This document shows positions 1-5,927 of a stretch of DNA of 9,157 bases, in pieces (the stretch's first letter is position 1; each line of letters starts with the position of its first letter). Position numbers and translations under genes: made by a program. The DNA comes from Campylobacteraceae bacterium (GTDB taxonomy: Bacteria; Campylobacterota; Campylobacteria; Campylobacterales; UBA6016). The DNA lies in the NCBI GenBank assembly GCA_022758985.1, contig JAEMQC010000049.1, forward strand, positions 1 through 9,157, in the 5' to 3' direction. The notes beneath the pieces are model-generated. The model did no database searches and had not been told where the DNA came from. It saw only the letters and a program-made list of their open reading frames with translations.

Positions 1-205
1 CGCACAAAACGGGGCGAGTGAGGCTCTTGAAGAAAAGTTTGTGATGAAAAATTCAAGAGATACGGATGTATTAAAGGTACTTCATAGACTTCTTGACGAT
101 AGTGAATTTTTGGCCGAGGTAAAGGCGGCAAACAAGGCAAAATCGCTTGAATTTAGCATGGAGCGAAACCTTGAAGAGACTCTAGCCGTATTGGAGAGCC
201 TATGA
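1..205 (+). CDS. Probable GT4-like glycosyltransferase, C-terminal end only
   Basis: An open frame enters from the left edge (codons begin at position 2) and ends with TGA at 203-205, giving 67 visible residues. The residues fit the last helices of a GT-B glycosyltransferase of the GT4 type: an acidic stretch, then DTDVLKVLHRLLDD, then an amphipathic region ending FSMERNLEETLAVLESL, which matches the usual end of that fold where the C-terminal helix crosses back to the N-terminal domain. No catalytic residues are in view, so donor and acceptor cannot be assigned. The stop overlaps the waaF start as ATGA, so the two genes are probably cotranscribed and translationally coupled. This suggests a role in lipooligosaccharide core assembly at the cytoplasmic membrane. 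The family call is inferred from C-terminal pattern and neighbours only; another GT-B enzyme is possible. Confidence 0.55.
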   Translation, partial: AQNGASEALEEKFVMKNSRDTDVLKVLHRLLDDSEFLAEVKAANKAKSLEFSMERNLEETLAVLESL

Positions 206-1161
206 GGATATTTGTGAGGCTTCCAAACTGGCTAGGCGATGCCGTGATGGCGACCCCAGCGTTAGAGAGTCTCAAAGCCTCGTATCCCAATGCTAGGTTT
301 ACGCTTATGGGCTCCGCTGTTGCCGCGTCACTTTTTGAGGGTGATGATAGAGTGGAGCGGCTTGTTGTAGATGAGAGCAAAAAAGCAAAAAGCCGCATAG
401 TTTGGCTCTATCAAAAAGCAAAGGAGCTTGGGAGCTTCGATATGGCGATTACGCTTCAAAATTCGCTTTTGTCGGCGCTGTTTTTGTTTTTTACCGGTTC
501 AAAGGCTAGAATAGGCTATGCTAGAGAGTTTCGATCATTTTTTCTGACCCACGCTCCAAAAGAAAACAAAAAAATCCATCAGGTTTTGCGCTATTTGGAG
601 CTTGTAAAGCCTTTTTGCCATGCGGCAACCGAGAAGCTTCATATCAGTTCGACCGCTACTCCAAAAAATCTATGTATCATCAACCCCGGAGCAGCGTATG
701 GCGAGGCAAAGAGATGGGATGCCGTGAAATTCGGGGAAGTAGCCGTCGCTCTTTCAAAAGAGTATGATATAGCAATAGTCGGGGCGCCAAACGAAGTAGA
801 TATAGGCTTACAGGTCGAAGAGACGCTAAAGGCGTGCGGCGTAGCAAACTACCAAAACCTTGTCGGCAAAACGACGATGAGAGAGCTAATAGACCTCATA
901 GCCTCATCAAAGCTATTCATAACAAACGATAGCGGACCCATGCACATCGCCGCCGCCTTTGCCGTACCTACTGTCGCAATATTTGGCTCAACGGATGAGA
1001 GGGAGACCGCCGCATGGGGTAATCCGCACTACGCCGTAGTCAAAAAAGATATGGCATGCCGCCCGTGCAAAAAACGCACCTGCCCGCTAAAACATCATGA
1101 TTGTATGAGACTAATAGATGTCGCCGACGTTTTGGATGCTGTCAGAAAGGTGGTTATTTAA
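202..1161 (+). CDS. waaF: ADP-heptose:LPS heptosyltransferase (GT9 family), probably WaaF
   Basis: A 319-residue protein of the usual length for a GT9 heptosyltransferase. It transfers L-glycero-D-manno-heptose from ADP-heptose to the inner core of LPS/LOS on the cytoplasmic face of the inner membrane. Visible signatures are the N-terminal LPNWLGDAVMATP (residues 7-19), NPGAAYGEAKRW (161-172) opening the nucleotide-binding half, TNDSGPMHIAAA (241-252) and FGSTD (261-265). Near the end is a cysteine cluster (C286, C289, C294, C301), as often seen in heptosyltransferase II. The ATG at 202 overlaps the upstream stop as ATGA, and GGAG at 193-196 serves as ribosome binding site. The gene ends tail to tail with gmhA, whose product starts synthesis of the donor. 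Choosing WaaF (heptose II) over WaaC (heptose I) rests on the cysteine cluster and on remembered C. jejuni gene order. Confidence 0.9.
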   Translation: MRIFVRLPNWLGDAVMATPALESLKASYPNARFTLMGSAVAASLFEGDDRVERLVVDESKKAKSRIVWLYQKAKELGSFDMAITLQNSLLSALFLFFTGSKARIGYAREFRSFFLTHAPKENKKIHQVLRYLELVKPFCHAATEKLHISSTATPKNLCIINPGAAYGEAKRWDAVKFGEVAVALSKEYDIAIVGAPNEVDIGLQVEETLKACGVANYQNLVGKTTMRELIDLIASSKLFITNDSGPMHIAAAFAVPTVAIFGSTDERETAAWGNPHYAVVKKDMACRPCKKRTCPLKHHDCMRLIDVADVLDAVRKVVI

Positions 1162-1721
1162 AACGCTTCGTCGATAGCCTGACAAATAATATGCCCGATA
1201 GTGATATGCATCTCTTGGATTCTAGGCGTGTCGGATGACGGGATTACGATATTTAGCTCGCATGCGCTGTTCATAGCGCCGCCGTCTCTGCCGCTAAGTC
1301 CTAGTGTTTTCATCCCCTTGGATTTTGCTAGTTCAAGGGCGCTTATGACATTTTTGCTATTGCCGCTCGTGGATATGCCGATAGCCATATCTCCCGCTCT
1401 GCCTAGACCCTCTAGCTGTCTGTCAAATACTCTATCATACCCGTAGTCATTGCCTATCGCCGTTAGCGCTGATGTGTCGGTGGTAAGAGCGATGCCCGCT
1501 AGGCTAGGGCGCTCACTCTTGTATCTGCCTGTTAGCTCTGCCGCTATGTGCTGTGCGTCCGCCGCACTTCCACCGTTGCCAAATATCAGTATTTTGCCGC
1601 CGCTTTTTAGCGTCTCAACGGCCATCTTAGACGCTGCTTCGATTTGCGGCATTAGCGTATCTATCACTTTTTGAGTCGTCGCCAGATGTCCTTCCAGCTC
1701 TTTTATTATCATCTCTTTCAT
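1158..1721 (-). CDS. gmhA: Sedoheptulose 7-phosphate isomerase GmhA
   Basis: A 187-residue SIS-domain isomerase that converts sedoheptulose 7-phosphate to D-glycero-D-manno-heptose 7-phosphate, the first step of ADP-heptose synthesis in the cytoplasm. Signatures: GNGGSAADAQH (48-58) with the following AAELTGR, which contributes a catalytic/zinc-binding glutamate; STSGNS (117-122), the sugar-phosphate loop; and RIQEMHITIGH (167-177) with the Q and H metal ligands near the C-terminus. Length is normal for the family. The ATG overlaps the stop of the cytochrome c gene (ATGA at 1718-1721) and has a GGGGA ribosome binding site 7 nt upstream. It is the last gene of the minus-strand heptose operon, and its TAA overlaps the TAA of convergent waaF. 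Confidence 0.95.
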   Translation of the reverse strand: MKEMIIKELEGHLATTQKVIDTLMPQIEAASKMAVETLKSGGKILIFGNGGSAADAQHIAAELTGRYKSERPSLAGIALTTDTSALTAIGNDYGYDRVFDRQLEGLGRAGDMAIGISTSGNSKNVISALELAKSKGMKTLGLSGRDGGAMNSACELNIVIPSSDTPRIQEMHITIGHIICQAIDEAF

Positions 1722-2179
1722 GAGCTTATCCCCGTTATATCTATTTGCTGCTCTTTTTTCTTCTGCTCTTTTTTCTTCTGCTCGTCTGCGCTCTTTTGTC
1801 TAGGTTTTAGGTTGGTTACGAAGTCAGCTAGTTTTTCCATGTCGCCCCTGCTCATTCCCTGCACCTGTACCTGCATGATTTTTTTATTGTTAATAGTGCC
1901 GTAGCTGCCGTTTTGATAGCCTACCAACATCTCTATCAGTCGCTCTTTAGTCAAGGTATTTAGCGAAGGATATGCGTCCGTTCCGTCGCCGTTGTCGCCG
2001 TGACAAGGAGCGCATTTGCTGTAAAGCTCGGCGCCGCTCATACTGCTTGTTTGCGGTGAGTGTGTAATTAGGCTCTTGTCGTTTTCCGGGATGAATGCCA
2101 TAATGACGGAGTATGCCACCGGAGCCAGAAATAAGACTCCAAGAGCGCCTATAAGAAGCTTGCCGGTATCTAGTCTCAT
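1718..2179 (-). CDS. Membrane-anchored monohaem class I cytochrome c
   Basis: A 153-residue c-type cytochrome. One uncleaved-looking transmembrane segment lies at about residues 8-30, with no obvious signal-peptidase site, so the protein is probably anchored with its haem domain in the periplasm. A single haem-attachment motif CAPCH is at 56-60 and is preceded by the typical GAELYSKC helix. The likely distal ligand is M109, in QGMSRGDMEKLADFV, the usual C-terminal helix of class I cytochromes. After about residue 126 comes a charged Lys/Glu/Gln tail built from a DNA tandem repeat. Electron transfer to or from a respiratory complex is inferred; the partner is unknown. It overlaps hldE and gmhA by 4 nt on both sides and has an AAGG ribosome binding site. 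The oddity is a respiratory gene inside a heptose operon. In C. jejuni, as I recall, a cytochrome c gene lies beside this cluster rather than within it. Confidence 0.88.
   Translation of the reverse strand: MRLDTGKLLIGALGVLFLAPVAYSVIMAFIPENDKSLITHSPQTSSMSGAELYSKCAPCHGDNGDGTDAYPSLNTLTKERLIEMLVGYQNGSYGTINNKKIMQVQVQGMSRGDMEKLADFVTNLKPRQKSADEQKKKEQKKKEQQIDITGISS
1748..1783 (-). repeat. 15-bp in-frame tandem repeat in the cytochrome c tail
   Basis: Two perfect copies of a 15-bp unit (plus strand CTGCTCTTTTTTCTT) lie at 1748-1762 and 1763-1777, followed by the first 6 bases of a third copy at 1778-1783. On the coding strand this spells EQKKKEQKKKEQ, in the charged C-terminal tail beyond the haem domain. 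The unit is a multiple of three, so gain or loss of copies would change tail length without shifting frame. Copy-number variation between strains is inference. Confidence 0.85.
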
Positions 2180-3621
2180 GAGTTGGCCTTGATTCTTTCG
2201 ATTGTTTTTGTCGTAGATCTGCCCTCTACCAGCTCGATAGTCATTACTTTGCCGCCGTTTTTTGTGACGGTATCATACCCGACGATATTCTCCAGTTTAT
2301 AGTCTGCGCCTTTTACCAAAATATCCGGTATTATAGCGTCTATGAGTTCTTTTGGAGTCTCCTCGTCAAACAGTGTAATAAAATCTACACAACCGAGTGC
2401 GGCAAGGACTTTTGCCCTGTCAAGCTCACTGTTTATAGGTCTGTTTTTGCCTTTTATCGCTTTTACGCTTTTGTCCGTATTGAGTCCTACTATGAGGGCG
2501 TCCCCGAGTTTTCTGGCTTCGGATAGATATTTAACGTGCCCTGCGTGAAGTATGTCGAAACAGCCGTTTGTGAAAACGACTTTTTTTCCGCTTTGCTTTA
2601 AGCCTTTTACAGCCTCCAGCAGATACGCCTGCTCTACTATCTTGTCTTCAAAATCACCGCCTGCCTCTTTGTTTTCAAATGAGATAATCTCTTGTATCGT
2701 AGCGGTTGCGCTTCCTACTTTTGCTACGACTACTGCGGCGGCCTTATTGGCAAACTTTGCCGCCTCTATTATGTCGCTTCCAAGGGCGAGGGCTATGCCA
2801 AGCGCAGCCAGTACCGTATCGCCGGCGCCGGTAACGTCGAATACCTCACGCGCCAACGTCGGCAGCTTTGTAAGTCCTTTTTCGTCGAATATTCCGATAC
2901 CGTCTTCTGACAAAGTAATTATCGAGTGTTTTAGGTTTAGTTCGTTTTTTAGCTTAATCCCTGCCCTATATAGGCTCTCGTCATCTTTTATATCGATTTT
3001 CGTGGCCTCTTTGGCCTCTTTTTTGTTCGGTGTAAGAAGCGTTGCGCCTCTATATTTGGAGTAGTCCGTTCCTTTTGGATCGGCTAGTACCGGTATAGCT
3101 TTTTCGTTTGCAAGCGTAATTAGTCTTTGTGTCAAAGAATCGGTTAGAACCCCTTTTTTGTAGTCAGAGAGGAGTATCGCATCGAATTTAGCGATATTTT
3201 CCACCGCAAAATCGAATATCTTGGCTTCGCTCTCCTCGAATATCTCGTCTTTGGACTCTTTGTCGAATCTTACTATCTGGTGCGCTCCGGCCATAACTCT
3301 TGTTTTTACGGAAGTCGTTCTATTTTCGTCTTCGAATATCGCTTCTGTGTTTGCGCCGAGTTCTTCTAGTTTTGATTTGATTATTCTAGCGCCATCGTCA
3401 CACCCGAGTATGCTGGATACGCATACTTTGGCCCCCATACTGACTAGGTTAGCCACTACGTTTCCAGCTCCGCCTAGGCTTTTCGACTCTTTTGTCACCG
3501 CTATTACCGGTACGGGAGCCTCTGGACTTATACGATCCGCCGATCCCCACATGTAAGAATCCAGCATCAAATCGCCGACAACCAGAATCGTCGGGCGCTT
3601 TTTGGTAAGGATATCTATCAT
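2176..3621 (-). CDS. hldE: Bifunctional heptose 7-phosphate kinase / heptose 1-phosphate adenylyltransferase HldE
   Basis: A 481-residue two-domain enzyme of normal length. Residues 1 to about 320 form a PfkB/ribokinase-type kinase making heptose 1,7-bisphosphate: GGAGN (50-54) in the substrate region, a conserved SDYKKGVLT segment (152-160), TPNKKE (197-202), and DVTGAGD (262-268) with D268 as catalytic base. Residues from about 347 to the end form a cytidylyltransferase-like domain that activates heptose 1-phosphate with ATP: VFTNGCFDILHAGH (349-362) with HAGH, KGKNRP (390-395), and the terminal GRSTT (467-471). It acts twice in the pathway, with GmhB dephosphorylating between its two steps. 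The ATG overlaps the hldD stop (ATGA at 3618-3621); no strong ribosome binding site is seen, so translation probably depends on coupling to hldD. The stop in turn overlaps the cytochrome c start. Confidence 0.96.
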   Translation of the reverse strand: MIDILTKKRPTILVVGDLMLDSYMWGSADRISPEAPVPVIAVTKESKSLGGAGNVVANLVSMGAKVCVSSILGCDDGARIIKSKLEELGANTEAIFEDENRTTSVKTRVMAGAHQIVRFDKESKDEIFEESEAKIFDFAVENIAKFDAILLSDYKKGVLTDSLTQRLITLANEKAIPVLADPKGTDYSKYRGATLLTPNKKEAKEATKIDIKDDESLYRAGIKLKNELNLKHSIITLSEDGIGIFDEKGLTKLPTLAREVFDVTGAGDTVLAALGIALALGSDIIEAAKFANKAAAVVVAKVGSATATIQEIISFENKEAGGDFEDKIVEQAYLLEAVKGLKQSGKKVVFTNGCFDILHAGHVKYLSEARKLGDALIVGLNTDKSVKAIKGKNRPINSELDRAKVLAALGCVDFITLFDEETPKELIDAIIPDILVKGADYKLENIVGYDTVTKNGGKVMTIELVEGRSTTKTIERIKANS

Positions 3622-4589
3622 ACGCCAAACTCTCTTTTGGCTATCGTTTTGATCTCGTCCGCATATGCCCTAATACCCTCTTCAAGGCTAAATCTAGGCT
3701 CATATCCCAAAAATTCCCTTGTAAGCGAAATATCCGCTTCCGTGTGGTTTTGGTAGAACTTGTACGGATTGTCTATATACTCTACTTGTTTTTCAATGCC
3801 AAGGGTAGTTGTAAGGGCGCCGAAAAGTTCGTTAAACTGTCTGGCTGCTCCGCTTCCTACGTTGTATACGCCGCTTTTTTTAGCCGTTAGCGCTTTTATG
3901 TTGGCCTGCACTACGTCCTCGATATATACAAAATCTCTTTTTTGCTCTCCCCATTTAAATAGCTTTGGAGTGTCGCCTTTTAGTAGCTTTAGACCAAGTT
4001 GAAGTATCATTGAAGCGGTCGTACCCTTATAAAACTCTCTAGGTCCGTAAACGTTGAAGTATCTTAATCCCACTATTTTTAGGTTCGGATGGTATTTGAT
4101 ATATCTTGCGGCGAGGTTATCCATCATCAGTTTGCTAAAGCCGTACACGTTTTCGGGCTCTTCGCCACTCCCTATGCGGTTTGGCGCTGCGGAGTTGCCG
4201 TATGTTCCGGCCGAGCTTGCATATATTACGTCCGCACCCATTTCGACGGCTATGTCTAGTATATCGCCGAATGCGTTCGTGTTGGCTTCTACCATCTTTT
4301 TTTGATCCATGACCGTAGTGTCCGAAATCGCCGCTTGGTGGAATATATAGTCGAATTTTTGCGCTCTTAGTCTTTTCATAGCTACCGGGTCGGTAATGTC
4401 GCCGGCTATAACTTCGCCTTTAAAACCTTGCAAATTTTTAAAGTGCCCTAGTACGAACGCATCATAGATGACGATATGTGCGCCAGGATAGTTCTCTTGG
4501 ATGTGAAATGCCAAGTTTGATCCTACAAAACCGGCTCCTCCGGTAATCAAAATAGTTTTATCGTTTAAGTCAAACTCTATATATTTCAT
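3618..4589 (-). CDS. hldD: ADP-L-glycero-D-manno-heptose 6-epimerase HldD
   Basis: A 323-residue extended short-chain dehydrogenase that epimerises ADP-D-glycero-D-manno-heptose at C6, giving the ADP-L,D-heptose used by heptosyltransferases. Visible features: the Rossmann dinucleotide motif GGAGFVG (17-23), SSAGTYG (125-131) carrying the active-site Ser/Thr region, the YGFSK catalytic pair (Y149, K153), RYFNVYGPRE (176-185), and RDFVYIEDV in the C-terminal substrate domain. Length matches the family. The ATG is preceded by AGGGGA 5 nt upstream, a better site than those of the overlapping genes downstream. It lies 23 nt after gmhB, with a perfect inverted repeat across the junction, and overlaps hldE by 4 nt. 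Confidence 0.96.
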   Translation of the reverse strand: MKYIEFDLNDKTILITGGAGFVGSNLAFHIQENYPGAHIVIYDAFVLGHFKNLQGFKGEVIAGDITDPVAMKRLRAQKFDYIFHQAAISDTTVMDQKKMVEANTNAFGDILDIAVEMGADVIYASSAGTYGNSAAPNRIGSGEEPENVYGFSKLMMDNLAARYIKYHPNLKIVGLRYFNVYGPREFYKGTTASMILQLGLKLLKGDTPKLFKWGEQKRDFVYIEDVVQANIKALTAKKSGVYNVGSGAARQFNELFGALTTTLGIEKQVEYIDNPYKFYQNHTEADISLTREFLGYEPRFSLEEGIRAYADEIKTIAKREFGV

Positions 4590-4603
4590 TTTGTCCCCTG
4601 CCG

Positions 4604-4630
4604 ATTGGGCTATTATTTTATGAGCCCAAT
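4604..4630 (-). other. Intercistronic inverted repeat at the gmhB-hldD junction
   Basis: A perfect 8-bp inverted repeat, ATTGGGCT (4604-4611) and AGCCCAAT (4623-4630), is separated by an 11-nt AT-rich loop. It spans the gmhB stop codon and ends 14 nt before the hldD start. No T-run follows on the minus strand, so it is not a standard intrinsic terminator. In RNA it could act as an mRNA-processing or stability hairpin, or influence the nearby hldD ribosome binding site; that is inference. Confidence 0.5.
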
Positions 4631-5137
4631 TGTATCAAAAACTCCGTTAACGACGAATGTAGCCTTCGTACTCTTCTCGTCTATTTTGTGCCCGCTTCTA
4701 ACTAGTACGGTATTTGTTATTCCGGATGCGAGAGCCGCCTCTATATCACCCTCTTTATCGCCTATCATCCATGACGACTCCATCTCTATGCCAAAATCGT
4801 TTTTTGCGGCGAGAAGCATTCCCGGTTTTGGTTTTCTGCACCCACAGCCGTCCCCGGGTACATGCGGACAGTGATAAACGGCCGCTATTTTGCCGCCGCT
4901 TTTTTCAAACTCTTTTTTCATATATTCGGTAAGTTTTTGAAAATCTTCGTTCGTATAGTATCCTCTTCCTATTCCCGATTGGTTTGTTACGACTACGACG
5001 ATGTATCCTTTTTCATTGAAGCTTTTGACGGCTTCGAATACGCCCGGTAAAAATTCGAAATCCTCTATCTTGTGGGCATAATCTTTTTCTACGTTTATTA
5101 CCCCGTCCCTATCTAAAAATACGGCTTTTACACCCAT
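4613..5137 (-). CDS. gmhB: D-glycero-D-manno-heptose 1,7-bisphosphate 7-phosphatase GmhB
   Basis: A 174-residue HAD-superfamily phosphatase that removes the 7-phosphate from heptose 1,7-bisphosphate, leaving heptose 1-phosphate for the HldE adenylyltransferase domain. Signatures: DRDGVIN (9-15), with D9 as nucleophile and D11 as acid/base; TNQSGIGRG (51-59), HAD motif II; the zinc-binding CPHVPGDGCGC (90-100) with C90, H92, C98 and C100, diagnostic for the GmhB/HisB-type branch; RKPKPGM (101-107) with the motif III lysine; and MIGDKEGDIEAA (124-135), motif IV. Length is usual. It is the first gene of the heptose operon. The ATG at 5137 has AAGG 7 nt upstream, and a good candidate promoter precedes it. 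Confidence 0.96.
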   Translation of the reverse strand: MGVKAVFLDRDGVINVEKDYAHKIEDFEFLPGVFEAVKSFNEKGYIVVVVTNQSGIGRGYYTNEDFQKLTEYMKKEFEKSGGKIAAVYHCPHVPGDGCGCRKPKPGMLLAAKNDFGIEMESSWMIGDKEGDIEAALASGITNTVLVRSGHKIDEKSTKATFVVNGVFDTIGLIK

Positions 5138-5168
5138 AGAACACCTTTTTTATCTAAATAAAATACAC

Positions 5169-5196
5169 ATTTTAAGGAAGTTTAACTTTTTATCAA
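5169..5196 (-). promoter_or_regulatory. Candidate sigma70 promoter of the heptose operon
   Basis: On the minus strand, TTGATA (5196-5191, five of six matches to TTGACA) is followed after 16 nt by TAAAAT (5174-5169, five of six matches to TATAAT). The predicted start is near 5162, giving a leader of about 25 nt before the gmhB ATG that contains the ribosome binding site. Position and spacing fit well. Epsilonproteobacterial promoters often lack a clear -35, so the good match may be partly chance in this AT-rich stretch. Confidence 0.5.
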
Positions 5197-5202
5197 TATA
5201 AT
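5197..5202 (+). promoter_or_regulatory. Candidate plus-strand -10 box for the receiver remnant
   Basis: A perfect TATAAT lies at 5197-5202, with a T-rich stretch upstream (5181-5191) of the kind that helps promoters in Campylobacter. No -35 is recognisable. The predicted start is near 5209, just ahead of the receiver remnant. The box abuts the -35 of the opposing heptose-operon promoter, so the two would compete for polymerase. Confidence 0.35.
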
Positions 5203-5219
5203 CTTTTTTAATCGGTCAA

Positions 5220-5552
5220 ATGACTATGTTATGGTCATTGATTCTGATGGCGAATTGCGAAATAATCATAGCGCTCGGCTTTGTCGAGCCTCATAAGCTA
5301 ATAGAAATGGTAAATATGGGAATTCATAGATTCGTCATAAAACCGCTCTCTGTTCCAAAGCTGGCCGAGGCTATATCAAAAGCCGACAAAAACCAGCTTG
5401 CCGTAATACTTACGGAGACGCAAAAGGACGGAGCGAAAAGAATGCTTGATAGGCTTAGGAGCGAGTTTGATTGTATGGACGGCGGGAGCTGCAAAATAAG
5501 ATTTGACCTTATGCGCCCAAAAGTGCGTAAAGCCTCTATTATGCCGCATTAG
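5220..5552 (+). pseudogene. Remnant of a response-regulator receiver domain (frameshifted, internally deleted)
   Basis: The longest open frame (110 residues from ATG 5220) contains EIIIALGFVEPHKLIEM and then MGIHRFVIKPLSVPKLAEAI, which fits strand 4 to helix 5 of a CheY-like receiver, including the conserved lysine of the KP motif. The start of the domain is in another frame: codons from 5231 read MVIDSDGELRNN, like strand 1 with its acidic pair and helix 1, before that frame stops near 5294. The middle of the domain, including the phosphoacceptor aspartate, is absent. The simplest reading is a receiver that suffered an internal deletion with a frame change at roughly 5260-5275. The last 50 or so residues match no output domain I recognise. 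ATG 5220 has no ribosome binding site. It occupies the slot where, from memory, C. jejuni carries a plus-strand cytochrome c gene. A small functional protein cannot be ruled out. Confidence 0.6.
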
Positions 5553-5647
5553 CGGCTAGCTAGAGCTACCCATCACCTATCGGCGATGAGACTCGGCAAG
5601 ATTTGCAAAGGGCGAGTAGCCCTTGCTGTAAATACGGGCTTTGCTCG
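5541..5647. other. Hairpin-dense spacer, possible structured RNA or repeat remnant
   Basis: Four inverted repeats lie within about 105 bp. GCCGC/GCGGC (5543-5547, 5552-5556) has loop ATTA and sits over the stop of the remnant. CATCACC/GGCGATG (5571-5577, 5582-5588) has one mismatch. AAGGGC/GCCCTT (5608-5613, 5619-5624) has a 5-nt loop. An alternative pairing, CGAG-AGCCC with GGGCT-CTCG (5613-5622 with 5636-5647), excludes the previous one. None is followed by a T-run, so they are not clear terminators. I recognise no RNA family. Chance is possible for any single one, less so for the cluster. Confidence 0.35.
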
Positions 5648-5693
5648 TGTTTGTGTGTAACATCAGTTATGAAAGATAGGATGTCGATAGGGC

Positions 5694-5927
5694 TTAATGA
5701 GTCTGCTCTGAATGCTTTGATTCAGAGTTTTCGGCATTAGCCTTTTTTTCGCTCTCCTTTTTCGCCGCGTCTCTTAGCTCATCTTCGTCGTCAAACAAAA
5801 GACCGTGCGTAAACTTCTTCTCATCGTCGAATTGCCCAGATTTAAGCCCCCATACAAAGCCGATAACTCCAAGCGAACCTAGAATCAGCGAGCCAAAAAG
5901 CATCAAAGAGAGTATATTGTCATCCAT
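5694..5927 (-). CDS. ccoS: cbb3-type cytochrome c oxidase assembly protein CcoS
   Basis: A 77-residue membrane protein with a single transmembrane helix at about residues 7-27, followed by WGLKSGQFDD (26-35) and LLFDDEDE (43-50), the conserved signature of CcoS. The rest is a charged, lysine- and glutamate-rich tail with no fold apparent; tails in this family vary. CcoS is needed for maturation of the cbb3 oxidase, probably for cofactor insertion into the catalytic subunit, in the cytoplasmic membrane. The start overlaps the end of ccoI by 8 nt and has AAGG 8 nt upstream, so the two are coupled. The inverted repeat at 5706-5727 lies in the tail-coding part. Confidence 0.92.
   Translation of the reverse strand: MDDNILSLMLFGSLILGSLGVIGFVWGLKSGQFDDEKKFTHGLLFDDEDELRDAAKKESEKKANAENSESKHSEQTH
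5706..5731 (+). terminator. Weak candidate plus-strand terminator inside the 3' end of ccoS
   Basis: A perfect 8-bp stem, CTCTGAAT (5706-5713) and ATTCAGAG (5720-5727), with a 6-nt loop is followed by TTTT on the plus strand. It could stop plus-strand transcription coming from the receiver remnant. The stem is AT-rich and the T-run short, and it lies within the ccoS coding sequence, so this is weak. On the minus strand it has no T-run and cannot terminate the ccoIS transcript. Confidence 0.25.

Noticed and set aside
1748..1783. The short repeat as a phase-variation switch
   Set aside because: The unit is 15 bp, so copy changes do not alter frame. Homopolymers in this window reach only about 7 bases, short for a contingency tract.
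2552..3064. A 170-codon plus-strand open frame opposite hldE
   Set aside because: It is a shadow of a strongly conserved coding sequence, with no ribosome binding site or domain signature.
5588..5659. A 23-residue plus-strand frame (MRLGKICKGRVALAV...)
   Set aside because: It is short, has no ribosome binding site, and its sequence is explained by the overlapping inverted repeats.
5668..5739. A 23-residue plus-strand frame (MKDRMSIGLNESALN...)
   Set aside because: It mostly overlaps the 3' end of ccoS in antisense and has no ribosome binding site.
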